Shown: piece by piece, positions 24,560-34,360 of the stretch | How positions within the stretch are numbered: position 1 is the first letter of the stretch | How the letters are laid out: each line of letters starts with the position of its first letter | Source: Pseudonocardia thermophila | Lineage (GTDB): Bacteria > Actinomycetota > Actinomycetes > Mycobacteriales > Pseudonocardiaceae | Assembly (NCBI RefSeq): GCF_900142365.1 | Contig: NZ_FRAP01000004.1 | Location: 1-64,000 of the forward strand | DNA: 64,000 bases | Reading direction: 5' to 3' | Program-made: the position numbers and the translations under genes | The notes under the pieces: model-generated | Database searches by the model: none | Told to the model about the DNA's origin: nothing | Seen by the model: the letters and a program-made list of their open reading frames with translations, nothing else

Positions 24560-26044
24560 CTACGGCGCCACCTCTTCCACCGCCGCCCCGGTCTCTTCTT
24601 CGGCGGCCGCACCGGTCCGTGCGTACGGCAGCAGCGCCTGCGCCAGGTCAGGGCCGACCCGGGCGTGCAGCAAGGTGCCTTCGGCGGTGTGCTTCTCCTC
24701 GAGCACCTCGCCGTCGGCGTGCACCCGCGACACCAGCGCGCCCTGCGTGAACGGCACCAGCGCCGTCAACTCGACCTCGGGCCGCGGCAGCCGGGCCGCG
24801 ATCTCGGCGCGGAGCTTGTCGATGCCGTCGCCGCGGCGGGCGGAGACGAACACCGCGTCGGGCAGCAGGTGGCGCAGCCGGGCGAGCTGCAGGTCGTCGG
24901 CCGCGTCGATCTTGTTGACGACGAGCAGCTCCGGCGGCATCCGTCCGTCGCGCTCCTCACCGATCTCGACGAGCACCTGCCGGACGGCCTTGATCTGGTC
25001 CTCCGGCAGCGCGTCCGAGGCGTCGACGACGTGCAGCAGCAGGTCCGCCTCGGCGGTCTCCTCCAACGTGGAGCGGAACGCCTCGACGAGCTGGTGCGGC
25101 AGGTGCCGCACGAACCCGACGGTGTCGGTCAGGGTGTACACGCGCCCGTCGCTCGTCGTGGCCCGCCGAGTGGTCGGGTCCAGCGTGGCGAACAGGGCGT
25201 CCTCGACGAGCACGCCGGCGTCGGTGAGCCGGTTGAGCAGGCTCGACTTGCCGGCGTTGGTGTAGCCGACGATCGCGACCGACGGCACCTCGTGGCGCCG
25301 GCGGGAGCTGCGCTGCGTCTCGCGGATCTGCTTCATGCCGGCGATCTCGCGGCGCAACTTGGACATGCGGGCGCGGATGCGCCGGCGATCCAGCTCGATC
25401 TTCGTCTCACCGGGGCCGCGGCCGCCGATCCCGACGCCGCCCGCGGCGCGGCCGCCGACCTGGCGGGACAACGCCTCACCCCACCCGCGCAGCCGCGGGA
25501 GCAGGTAGGACAGCTGGGCCAGCTCGACCTGCGCCTTGCCCTCCTTCGAGCGGGCGTGCTGGGCGAAGATGTCGAGGATCAGCGCGGTCCGGTCGATGAC
25601 CTTGACCTTGAGCCGTTCCTCCAGCTCGCGCAGCTGGCCGGGCGACAGCTCGCCGTCGCAGATCACGGTGTCGGCGCCGGCCTCCTCGACCGCGGCGCGC
25701 AGCTCGTCGACCTTCCCGGCACCGATGAACGTGGCTGGGTCGGGCCGGGACCGGCGCTGCACCAGGCCGCCGAGGACCTGGGAGCCCGCGGTCTCGGCGA
25801 GCCGGGCGAGCTCCTCGAGCGAGGCGCGCATCTGCGCCGACGTACCCTCCGTCCAGACGCCGACCAGCACGACGCGCTCGAGGCGCAGCTGCCGGTACTC
25901 GACCTCGGTGACGTCGGTGAGTTCGGTGGACAGGCCCGCGACGCGGCGGAGCGAGGAGCGCTCCTCCAGATCCAGGTCGCCGGTCGTGGTGCGGGGTCCG
26001 GCCGTGGTGGCGGACAGGACGGGTTCAGTCATCGTGGTAGCCAT
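24560..26044 (-). CDS. hflX: ribosome-associated GTPase HflX
   Basis: A 494-residue GTPase that binds the 50S subunit and can split stalled ribosomes. An N-terminal HflX-specific domain (RPDPATFIGAGKVDEL) and helical linker precede the G domain: GYTNAGKSSL (G1), DTVGFVRHLPH (G3), NKID (G4) and SARRG (G5). It is somewhat longer than the E. coli protein because of extra N- and C-terminal residues. The start is ATG 26042-26044, with a second ATG four codons in; GGGAG is very close to the first. It lies in the conserved order miaA-dapF-hflX-lexA. Confidence 0.94.
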   Translation of the reverse strand: MATTMTEPVLSATTAGPRTTTGDLDLEERSSLRRVAGLSTELTDVTEVEYRQLRLERVVLVGVWTEGTSAQMRASLEELARLAETAGSQVLGGLVQRRSRPDPATFIGAGKVDELRAAVEEAGADTVICDGELSPGQLRELEERLKVKVIDRTALILDIFAQHARSKEGKAQVELAQLSYLLPRLRGWGEALSRQVGGRAAGGVGIGGRGPGETKIELDRRRIRARMSKLRREIAGMKQIRETQRSSRRRHEVPSVAIVGYTNAGKSSLLNRLTDAGVLVEDALFATLDPTTRRATTSDGRVYTLTDTVGFVRHLPHQLVEAFRSTLEETAEADLLLHVVDASDALPEDQIKAVRQVLVEIGEERDGRMPPELLVVNKIDAADDLQLARLRHLLPDAVFVSARRGDGIDKLRAEIAARLPRPEVELTALVPFTQGALVSRVHADGEVLEEKHTAEGTLLHARVGPDLAQALLPYARTGAAAEEETGAAVEEVAP

Positions 26045-26115
26045 GCTCCCACGTCAACGCCGGGTTGTCCGCCGGGATTCCCGCTGCTGATCCCGATGGG
26101 TCTCGCGGTGCCGGC

Positions 26116-26955
26116 TCAGGCGGGGTTCGCCCACCACTCGTCGGACAGCTCGCCCTCGGCCACGAGGACGGCGGGCCCGCACAGCGTCGTGCCGTCGGGG
26201 GTGACGGTGACGCGCAGCCGCCCACCCGGCGTGGTGACGGCGACGGTGCCCTCGGCGCGCCCGGCGTGGTGCAGGGATGCGACCACGGCCGCGACGGTGC
26301 CGGTGCCGCAGGAGCGGGTCTCCCCCACCCCGCGCTCGTGCACGCGCATCGTGATCGCGTCGTCGCGCAGCGGCGAGACGAACTCGACGTTGACGCCGTT
26401 CGGGAAGAGGTCCGGATCGTGATCGGGCGCGGCGGTGAGGTCGAGCGCGGCGATCGGCTCGCCGGTGATGCACACCAGGTGCGGGTTGCCGACGTCGACC
26501 GCGACGCCCGGGTACACCTTGTCCCCCACGCGGGCGCTGCTGCGCGCCCCGACGACCGCCGGGCCCATGCCCACGGCGACGTCCCCGTGGACGGCGTCGC
26601 CCCCGGCGAAGGAGACGCTGCGCAGCCCGGCGCGGGTACCGATGGTGAACTCCGGCTCGCCGACCAGGCCGGCCGCGGCGAGGTAGCGGGCGAACACCCG
26701 CACGCCGTTTCCGCACATCTCGGCGATGCTGCCGTCGGCGTTGCGGTAGTCCATGAACCACTCGACGCCGGGTTCGGGCTCGCCGACCCCGGGCAGGGCC
26801 TTCCAGCGGACCACCCGCAGCACGCCGTCGGCGCCCAGGCCGCGGCGGCGATCGCACAGTGCGGCCACCCGCTCGGGCGTCAGGTCGAGCGCGCCGTCGG
26901 GATCGGGCAGCACCACGAAGTCGTTCTGGGTGCCGTGGCCCTTGCTGAACCGCAC
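26116..26955 (-). CDS. dapF: diaminopimelate epimerase
   Basis: A 279-residue enzyme that interconverts LL- and meso-diaminopimelate for lysine and peptidoglycan synthesis. The two catalytic cysteines are Cys81 (EMCGNGVR) and Cys216 (TRSCGTGT), acting as an acid-base pair without cofactor. The sequence starts MRFSKGHGTQNDFV, typical of the family. It uses a GTG start at 26953-26955 and follows miaA with a gap of nine bases. Confidence 0.95.
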   Translation of the reverse strand: MRFSKGHGTQNDFVVLPDPDGALDLTPERVAALCDRRRGLGADGVLRVVRWKALPGVGEPEPGVEWFMDYRNADGSIAEMCGNGVRVFARYLAAAGLVGEPEFTIGTRAGLRSVSFAGGDAVHGDVAVGMGPAVVGARSSARVGDKVYPGVAVDVGNPHLVCITGEPIAALDLTAAPDHDPDLFPNGVNVEFVSPLRDDAITMRVHERGVGETRSCGTGTVAAVVASLHHAGRAEGTVAVTTPGGRLRVTVTPDGTTLCGPAVLVAEGELSDEWWANPA

Positions 26956-26964
26956 CCGATCAGC

Positions 26965-27888
26965 CTACGCGGGTGATCCGGCCCGGCCGCGCACCACCGC
27001 GAGGGCCCGTTCCCGCAGGTCCGGGGCCGCGCCGTCCAGCCATGTGTAGCGCTTGTCACGGCGGAACCAGGACCGCTGCCGGCGCACGAACCGGCGGGTG
27101 CCCACCACGGTGTCGACGGCCGCGCGGGCCATGTCCCCGCCCGGCAGCTCAGCGAGCACCTGCTGGTAGCCGAGCGCACGCGACGCCGTCGGGCCGTCGG
27201 CCAGCCCGGCCGGGAGCAGCCCGCGCACCTCGTCCACGAGTCCGGCGGCGAACATGCGGGCCACGCGCCGGGCGATGCGCGCGTCCAGCTCCGCCGTGTC
27301 CCGGTCGACGGCGAGCAGGACCGCGTCGTAGCGGGGCGGGCCGGGCTCGGGCAGGCGCGCGCGGAACGGTTTGCCGGTCAGCGCGATCACCTCCAGCGCA
27401 CGCACGATCCGCCGCCCGTTGGTGGGCAGCACCGCTTCGGCGGCGGCCGGGTCGAGCTCGGCCAGCCGGGCGTGCATGGCCTGCGGGCCGCGCTCGGCGA
27501 GCTCGGCCTCCAGCCGCGCGCGCAGGGCCGGGTCGGTGCCCGGGAACTCCAGATCGTCCAGCACCGACTGGATGTACAGGCCGCTGCCGCCCACGAGCAC
27601 CGGGGTGCGCCCGGCGGCGCGCAGCCGCTCGATGATCTCCCGCGCCCGCCGCTGGTAGGCCGCGACCGACGCCGTCTGCGTGACGTCCAGGACGTCGAGC
27701 AGGTGGTGCGGCACGCCGGCGCGCTCGGCCGGACGGAGCTTGGCGGTGCCGATGTCCATGCCGCGGTAGAGCTGGGACGCGTCGGCGTTGATCACCTCAC
27801 CGCCCAGCTCAACGGCCAGCGCGACGCCCAGGTCGGACTTGCCCGTGGCCGTCGGGCCCGCGACGACCACCAGCGGCGGCGGGCTCAC
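26965..27888 (-). CDS. miaA: tRNA dimethylallyltransferase
   Basis: A 307-residue enzyme that prenylates A37 of tRNAs reading UNN codons. The P-loop is [10 protein letters not shown] near residues 10-19, followed by [17 protein letters not shown] and [18 protein letters not shown]. MiaB, which methylthiolates the same base, is encoded at 36466-37923. The GTG start overlaps the stop of the LigB-like gene as GTGA. Confidence 0.95.
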   Translation of the reverse strand: MSPPPLVVVAGPTATGKSDLGVALAVELGGEVINADASQLYRGMDIGTAKLRPAERAGVPHHLLDVLDVTQTASVAAYQRRAREIIERLRAAGRTPVLVGGSGLYIQSVLDDLEFPGTDPALRARLEAELAERGPQAMHARLAELDPAAAEAVLPTNGRRIVRALEVIALTGKPFRARLPEPGPPRYDAVLLAVDRDTAELDARIARRVARMFAAGLVDEVRGLLPAGLADGPTASRALGYQQVLAELPGGDMARAAVDTVVGTRRFVRRQRSWFRRDKRYTWLDGAAPDLRERALAVVRGRAGSPA

Positions 27889-28577
27889 CGCTCCCACACC
27901 GCCACGTGGTAGTGCACGCCGAACGGCGCGGCCGAGTAGCCGCGCTCGACGCGCCAGGCCGCGCCCTGCGCCGCGCCCGCCATCACCAACCACGGCGCCC
28001 GCCCCGACACCCACAGCTCGGCGGCCGGTCCCGGGTCGGCCACGGCGGCGGCGAGCGCCGCGGGATCGCCCGCGGCCAGCGCGTCGGCGACGGCGGCGTC
28101 GTAGGCGTGAGCGCGCTCGTCGAAGTAGCCGGGGGCCTTCTCGGTGTGCTTGGCCGAGCCGTCCCCGACGACCAGCAGCGCGGTGGTCGCCCTGGCCAGC
28201 TCGGTGCCGAGCGCGGCGCACTCCCGAGCCGGGGTGTCCGGGGCGACCAGCTCGCCGCGCAGCGTGACGCCGAGCCCCTCGGCCAGCCAGGAGGCGATCA
28301 GCAGCGGCAGCGGCAGCTCGGGATCGACCGGACCGGCGGCGCCGGGCGACATCCCCACGACGACGTCGGCGCCGAAGCCGGCGAAGGTGCCGCGGGCGTC
28401 CGCGCCGACCGAGCGGCGGCCGCCCGCGTCGGACCCGACGACGATCCACTCCGCCGACGCCGAGGCCAGCCGACGGCCCGCGGCCAGCACCGCGGCGCGC
28501 AGGTCCGCGGTCTCCTCGGCCGCGCCGGTGGCCAGCTGCGGGACCAGCAGGGGCGGCTCCGGCACGACCGCGATCAT
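27885..28577 (-). CDS. LigB-like class III extradiol dioxygenase family protein
   Basis: A 230-residue protein matching the actinobacterial LigB-superfamily gene beside miaA (Rv2728c-like). It starts [18 protein letters not shown], a typical strand-loop of the fold, and has [18 protein letters not shown] and a C-terminal [12 protein letters not shown]. Classical metal-binding histidines are not all evident, so catalytic activity is uncertain. I preferred ATG 28575-28577 over the GTG nine bases upstream. It is translationally coupled to miaA. Function unknown; the tight coupling suggests it belongs with tRNA modification. Confidence 0.8.
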   Translation of the reverse strand: MIAVVPEPPLLVPQLATGAAEETADLRAAVLAAGRRLASASAEWIVVGSDAGGRRSVGADARGTFAGFGADVVVGMSPGAAGPVDPELPLPLLIASWLAEGLGVTLRGELVAPDTPARECAALGTELARATTALLVVGDGSAKHTEKAPGYFDERAHAYDAAVADALAAGDPAALAAAVADPGPAAELWVSGRAPWLVMAGAAQGAAWRVERGYSAAPFGVHYHVAVWER

Positions 28578-28672
28578 CGACAGCACGCGGGCGAGACTAG
28601 AACGGGCACGCCCGGTGACGCCGATCGACCGGGAGCGGTGATCCGCGTGCCGAGAGGCCGCACCGCTGCTCC

Positions 28673-31600
28673 ATGCTGTCGCCCGTGCGGGTGGACGTAC
28701 TGGGGACCCTCAGGGCATTCCGCGGCGGTGAGCCGGTCGAGCTCGCCGGCCGCAAGCAGCGGCAGGTGCTCGCGGCGCTCGCGCTGCACGGCGGCCGGCC
28801 GGTGTCCGTCGACGCCCTCGTCGATCTGCTGTGGGGCGACGCGCCGCCGCCGAGCGCCGTGCCGACCCTGCAGGTCTACGTCGCGGGCCTGCGCCGCGCC
28901 CTCGAACCCGACCGGCCCGCCCGCACCCGCGCCCAGGTCGTCGTCACGGTCACGCCCGGTTACGCCCTTCGGCTGCCCGACGGCGCCCTCGACGCGGCCC
29001 GGTTCTGCACCGCCGTGACCGCCGCCCACCAGCGCCTGAGCACCTGGGCCGGCGGCGCGACCGGGCCCGCCGTCGCCCGGCCCGGGCTCAGCGCCGGTGA
29101 GCTGGTCGAGGTGGTCGGAGAGCTCGACGCCGCGCTCGCGTCGTGGCGGGGGATCCCGTACGTCGAGCTGGGTGAGCTGCCCGCCGCGGTCGCGGAACGG
29201 GCGCGGCTGGCCGAGCTGCGCATGGTCGCGCTCGAGGACCGAGCGGCCGCCCTTCTGGCCCTCGGCCGGCACGCGACGGTCGCGGCGGAGCTGGAGGCGC
29301 TGACGGCGGAGCATCCGCTGCGCGAACGGCTCTGGCTCCTGCGGGTGATGGCGCTGGCCGGTGCGGACCGGCAGGCGGATGGCCTGCAAGCGCTGCGGCA
29401 GGTGCGCCGGATCCTCGCCGACGAGCTGGGCCTGGATCCGGGGGCCGCGCTGCAGGAACTGGAGGGCGCGATCCTGCGCCGGGACCCCGCCGTCGTCGGG
29501 CGGTCGGCCCCCGTCGCCGGTTCCCCTGCTCGGCCCGCCCCGGCCCGGCCGCTGCCCGGCACCGACCTCAGCACCGACATCGGCACCGGCACTGCCGATC
29601 CGCGGTCCTGGCCGCTCGTCGGCCGCGCCGCGGAACTGGCCGAGCTGGAGGAGCTCCTGGCCGTGGCGGCCCGCGGGATCCCGCAGTTCGCGGTGCTGGT
29701 GGGCGAGCCGGGGATCGGGAAGACGCGCCTGGGTCAGGAGCTGGCGGCCCGGGCCCGGGAGCACGGTTTCACGGTGCTCGTGGGGCGGTGCTCGGAGGAG
29801 GAGACCGCGCCGCCGCTGTGGCCGTGGGCGGGCGTCCTGCGTGGGCTGCAGGAGTCGGCCGAGAGCGGCTCCGAGCAGGTCCGCGCGGACCTTGCGGAGG
29901 TCGTCGCGCTGTTCTCGCCGGCGCCGGACCGGAGCACGCGGGCGGCCGGCGCCTTCCTGCCCGACGATGCCGACGCCTCCCGCTTCCTGCTGTGGAGCGC
30001 GGTGGCGCGGGTGCTCGTCGCCGCCTCCGGCCAACGCCCCCTCCTGGTGATCATCGAGGACCTGCACTGGGCCGATCCGTCGTCGCTGCGGCTGCTGTGC
30101 CACCTCGCCGAGGCGTTCACCGCGGGCCGGATCCTCGTCCTGGCCACCCGCCGCGCCCATCCCGAGCCCACCGGTGTCCTGGCCCGCGCCTGCGCGGCCC
30201 TGGCCCGCCGGCACGCGACCCGGCTGGACCTGGCCGGCCTGTCCGTCGCGGAGACCGCGGCGCTGGTGGAAGCGGTCTCCCACCGTGCGCCCGATCCCGG
30301 CGAGGCCGAGCGGCTGCGCGAACGGACGGAGGGCAACCCCTTCTTCGTCGTCGAGCTGGTGCGGTTGCTCGCCACCGGGCCTGCCGGGGACCAGGACCTG
30401 CCGGCCGCGGTGACCGACGTCATCGCCCGCCGGGTGGCGCACCTGCCGGCGGACACCCGCGACCTGCTGCGCACCGCATCGGTCATCGGCCGCCGGTTCG
30501 ATCTGGCCCCGCTCGCCGCCGCGAGCGGCTGCGACGAGGAGGGCGTGCTCGACGCCCTCGATCCCGCCCTCGCCGCCGGCGTGATCGCCGAGGAGGAGAC
30601 GGTTGACCGGTTCCGGTTCGCCCACGCCCTCGTCCGCGACGCCGTCTACGCCGAGCTGCCGAAGGCGCGCCGGGCGCGCCGCCACGCGGCGGTGGCCCGC
30701 GCGCTGGAGGCCGGGGCGGGCCCGGGCGCACCGGACCGGCGCTCGGAGATCGCCGCGCACTGGCTCGCCGCCGGGCCCGCCCACGCGGCCGAGGCCTGGC
30801 GCGCGGCGGCCGCGGCGGCCGAGCGGGCCCGCCGGGTGTACGCCCACGAGGAGGCCGCGACGCTGTTGCAGGCCGCCCTCGACGCGCAGCGCGCCGACGT
30901 CTCGGCCACCTCGCTCGACCGCTACGCCCTGCTGCTGGCCCGCGCCGACGCCTGCCGCTGGTCGGCCGACCGGAAGGGGGTCGACGCGGCGCTCGTGGAG
31001 GCGGTGGCCGAGGCGGAGCGGGCGGGCGACCTCGAGCGCATGGCGCGGGCGGCCGTCGGCGTGGCCGAGGGGGCGCTGTGGCAGATCCGCGACTACGGGC
31101 AGGTGGAGGAGCGGATGGTCGCCGTCTTGCGCCGCGCCTCGCAGGAGCTGCCGCCGCACGACAGCGAGCTGCGCTGCCGGGTGCTGATCGTGCTGGCCGG
31201 CGAGTTGTACTACGGCGGCTCCCCGGCGTACCGGGAGGCCTCGTCGAGCAGGGGATGGCGACGGCCCGCCGGATCGGCGATCCGGCGCTGCTCATCTGGG
31301 CCTGCCAGACGGCGTTCCTCGCCCTCTGGCGGGCGGCCACGGCACCGCAGCGGATGCGCCTGGCCGAGGAGGCGGTCCAGGTCGCCGACCGGCTGGGCGA
31401 TCCCCGGTGGCAGGCCCTGGCGCACACGCTGCTGGCGATCGTGCTGGGCGAGACCGGCCGGATCGACCGGATGCAGGCCGAGATCGACCGCGCCCGGGGC
31501 ATCGCCGAACCGCTGCGGATGACGTACGTGCTGGTCGTCCTGAGCGATCTCGACTTCGCCTGGCTGGCGATGCGCGGGCGGTTCGCCGAGGCCGAGCGGA

Positions 31601-32151
31601 TCATCGCGTGGCGGGAAGGACTCGCCGCTGGGGAGTCGATCCCCACGCACGCGGAGTCCCTCGTCGGGGCGCGCATGGCGCTGGGCCTGTGGCAGGGCCG
31701 TGCGGCGGAGCTGCTGCCGGCGTTCGAGGAGTTCGCCGCGCACAGCCCGTTCAACATGAACCTGCTCGTCCTCGCGCTGCTGGTGCGGGACGGCCGGGTG
31801 GCCGAGGCCCGCGCCCGCTACGACCGGCACGGCCTGCGGCCGGTCGGCGACGACTGGATGTCGGTCATCGAGCACTGCCTGACGGCCGAGGTCGCCTTCG
31901 CGCTCGGGCTGCCCGCCGTGGCGCGCGCGGCGTACCGGTGGTTGTCCCCGTACGCGGGGCGGGTGTGCAGCGCGGGGTTCAGCCTCGCGATGGGGCCGGT
32001 GGACGCGTTCCTGGCCCTGGCCGCCGCAGCCACGGGGGAACTCCGGGTCGCGGCCGGGCACGCCGACGACGCGCTGGCGCTGTGCGCGCGGTGGGAGATC
32101 CCGCTGGTCGCGCGGTGGCTGCGCGGCCGGCGGGAGCAGGGCGGGTGCTGA
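28673..32151 (+). pseudogene. BTAD/AAA (AfsR/SARP-like) regulator, frameshifted
   Basis: A large regulator gene of about 1,159 codons if one base is restored. The order is an OmpR-like winged helix (about 5-95: VRVDVLGTLRAFRGGEPVEL), a bacterial transcriptional activator domain (about 100-265), an AAA ATPase with Walker A GEPGIGKTR near residue 343 and Walker B VIIEDLHWAD near 458, then a long helical repeat region. At about 31238 (run GGGAGGCC) the frame breaks after SPAYREA. The downstream frame continues LVEQGMATARRIGDPALLIW to a proper stop at 32151, so one base is missing. This could be a recent inactivating mutation or a sequencing error; no slippery-site signal was seen. No biosynthetic cluster is adjacent. 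Confidence 0.8.
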
Positions 32152-32153
32152 CG

Positions 32154-32900
32154 TCACACGTACGGCCAGATGTGGCGGAAGGCCCTGCGTTCCCGCCGTT
32201 CGAACGACCGGCGCCACAGCAGCCGCCACAGCAGTTCCAGCGGTTTGCCCGCCATGCTGGCGACGACCCGCGGCAGGTGGTGGGCGGGCAGCCCGTGCAA
32301 GCACCAGGACGCCATGCCGGGCAGTTGTCGCGCAGCGTAGGCGGACTTGAAGTACTCGTGCTCCACCCGCGCCCACTCGGCGTCGGTCAGGTACCGCTGG
32401 ACCATCGCCATCGCCTCGGTCTCCTCGTGGGCGAGGTGCCGCGACAACCGCTCGCCCACGGCGACGACGCGCACCCCCAGCGCGTCCCGCGCGTCGCCGT
32501 CGGGGTGCGCGGCCAGCCGGGCGAAGCCGGCCGCGCAGGCCTGCAGGAGCGGGTCGATCTCGGCGTGCTCGGCCTCCATCGCCGCCAGCGTCTCGCGCCC
32601 CACCCGGTCCCCGGCAGCGTCCGCGCGGCGCCGCAGCAGCGGCCACAGGCCGGTGTCCTCCCCGCGGTGGTGCTTGTGCAGGACGGTGGAGAACCACGTC
32701 CACCTGTCTGCCAGCGCTCGCCAGGCCGCTCGGTCCTCGACGGGGGTCCGGGCCACGGCGGCGGCGAAGGCAACCAGATCGCGGCGGAAGGCGTAGTGCA
32801 TGAGGTACATCCCGATCAGGTCGACCGGTCCGGCCGGCGCGGCCGCCTGACGGGGGAACATCACCTGGTCGACGTGCTCGGTGCGGGTCGTTGCTGGCAT
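32154..32900 (-). CDS. hemerythrin-domain protein
   Basis: A 248-residue four-helix protein with an HHE di-iron site. Candidate ligands are His35 (MYLMHYAF), His75/His78 (HKHHRGED) with Glu81, His112 (EAEHAEID) and His155/His158-Glu159 (HLAHEETE). Such proteins bind O2, NO or store iron. A C-terminal amphipathic, Arg/Trp-rich tail (LELLWRLLWRRSFERRERR) could touch the membrane. The ATG at 32898-32900 has GAGGAG upstream. It diverges from a flavin-oxidase-like gene and its stop lies against the end of the frameshifted regulator. Confidence 0.85.
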   Translation of the reverse strand: MPATTRTEHVDQVMFPRQAAAPAGPVDLIGMYLMHYAFRRDLVAFAAAVARTPVEDRAAWRALADRWTWFSTVLHKHHRGEDTGLWPLLRRRADAAGDRVGRETLAAMEAEHAEIDPLLQACAAGFARLAAHPDGDARDALGVRVVAVGERLSRHLAHEETEAMAMVQRYLTDAEWARVEHEYFKSAYAARQLPGMASWCLHGLPAHHLPRVVASMAGKPLELLWRLLWRRSFERRERRAFRHIWPYV

Positions 32901-33089
32901 CGGGTCTCCTCACCTCGGCCGGCGCTCGGTGCGGCCGGACACCCACACCGTGGGCGCGGCCGCTTGGGATCGGCTTGTGCCCGGCTGGAGCCGGGCCTGA
33001 AGTCCGTCCCAAGCGGGGCACAAGCGGGCCCGCGCACTCTTCCCTTCCGCCGATCCCGGTCACGATCACGTCTGTGAGAGGAGCCGCCG

Positions 33090-34097
33090 ATGCTCTCCCC
33101 GTCCGCCCCCGCCGTCCCCGGCGCCGACTGGCCCACCGCCGTCCTCCCGCTGTTCGAACGGGCCCTCACCTGCGAGTACGCCTCCCTCACGCGGACCGGT
33201 GCCCCGATCACGTGGCCGGTCACGCCGTTCCACGAGCCGGGAGCCCGGACCGTCGACGTGTCCACCGGGGTGACCTATCCGAGCAAGGCCGAGCGGGCCC
33301 GGCGCGATCCGCGGGTCGCCCTGCTGTTCTCGGACCCGACGGGCTCCGGGATCACCGACGCGCCGACGGTCCTCGTCCAGGGACTGGCGACCGTGCGCGA
33401 CGCGGACCTGCAGGCGGGCACCGATCGCTACGTGCGCCGCAGCCTGGCGAAGTTCCCGCAGGTGTTCGCCAAGCATCCGTGGTTCGTGCTGCGGCGGCAG
33501 ACGTGGTACTGGTCCCGGATCTGGATCGAGGTCACGCCGCTGAAGATCATCTGGTGGCCGGGCGGCCGGCTCGACGCCGAGCCGGTGCGCTGGTCGGCGT
33601 CCCCGGCCGTGACCGCGCCGCCGTCGGACCCGGCCCCGCCCGGCGCGGCGCCGCGCGCGTGGACCCGGCCTCCCGCGGACTGGCGGTCGCAGGTTCCCCG
33701 CGCGGTGCGGCTCGGCGCTCCGGTGCTGACCGTCGGCGACGCCGAGGGCTGGCCGCTCCCGCTGCGGTCCCTCGGCGCCGAGCCGACCCGCGACGGATTC
33801 CTGGTCCGGACCGGCCCGGGGTTCTCCGTCGCCGGCGGACCGGCGTGCCTGACGTTCCACGGTCATCCCGCGGACTTCGCCGGCCAGGAGAACGTCGTGT
33901 TCGTCGGCACCGCCGCTCCCGTGTCCGATGGCGTGCACGTCACCGTTCGGCGGGCACTGGCGGACTTCAGCCTCCCCGGCGGGCGGATCCGGCAGGCGTG
34001 CACCTTCCTGACCAACGGCCGCGCCCTCGCGCCCCGGCTCGCCGGGGAGACCGCCCGCCGGGGTCAGCCGATCCCGCTCGCCCGGCGGCCCCGCTGA
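33090..34097 (+). CDS. pyridoxamine 5'-phosphate oxidase-like FMN-binding protein
   Basis: A 335-residue protein with an N-terminal split-barrel flavin-binding domain: ALTCEYASLTRTGAPITWPV, VSTGVTYPSKAERARRDPRVALLFSDP and VLVQGLATVRD are typical of PNPOx-like oxidoreductases of the F420/FMN split-barrel superfamily. The C-terminal half (about 195-320) looks like a second, degenerate copy of the same fold. FMN, F420 or heme as cofactor cannot be decided. The ATG at 33090 has GAGGAG seven bases upstream. It diverges from the hemerythrin gene across 190 bases, suggesting shared control and possibly a joint role in oxygen or NO chemistry. Confidence 0.75.
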   Translation: MLSPSAPAVPGADWPTAVLPLFERALTCEYASLTRTGAPITWPVTPFHEPGARTVDVSTGVTYPSKAERARRDPRVALLFSDPTGSGITDAPTVLVQGLATVRDADLQAGTDRYVRRSLAKFPQVFAKHPWFVLRRQTWYWSRIWIEVTPLKIIWWPGGRLDAEPVRWSASPAVTAPPSDPAPPGAAPRAWTRPPADWRSQVPRAVRLGAPVLTVGDAEGWPLPLRSLGAEPTRDGFLVRTGPGFSVAGGPACLTFHGHPADFAGQENVVFVGTAAPVSDGVHVTVRRALADFSLPGGRIRQACTFLTNGRALAPRLAGETARRGQPIPLARRPR

Positions 34098-34360
34098 TCG
34101 GCGCTGACCGGGCGCTGACCAGCGCTGTCCGGCGCCCCGGGCGGCCGCCCGGCCCGCACGACGACGGGGTGTTCGGCGACGCTGATCGGCCGTTGGCTGC
34201 GCTCTGGGCCGCGGGGGCGTTCCGTTGACGGGATCTACCTGCTTGAATCGCCGAACGCCGTCGAAAACGCCGAGAAGCGCCCGACGGCTCGCGATGTGCA
34301 CGGCCCCGCCCGGCGGCGGGGCGCCCGTCCCCGCGGCGGGCCGGAGGCGAGGAGGACCAG

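Noticed and set aside
28574..31159. 861-codon open frame antisense to the BTAD/AAA regulator
   Set aside because: This is a shadow of the true gene; Arg/Gly/Pro-rich with no family similarity.
31225..31250. programmed frameshift in the BTAD/AAA regulator
   Set aside because: No slippery heptamer, downstream pseudoknot or Shine-Dalgarno-like stimulator was seen. A simple one-base deletion explains the break.
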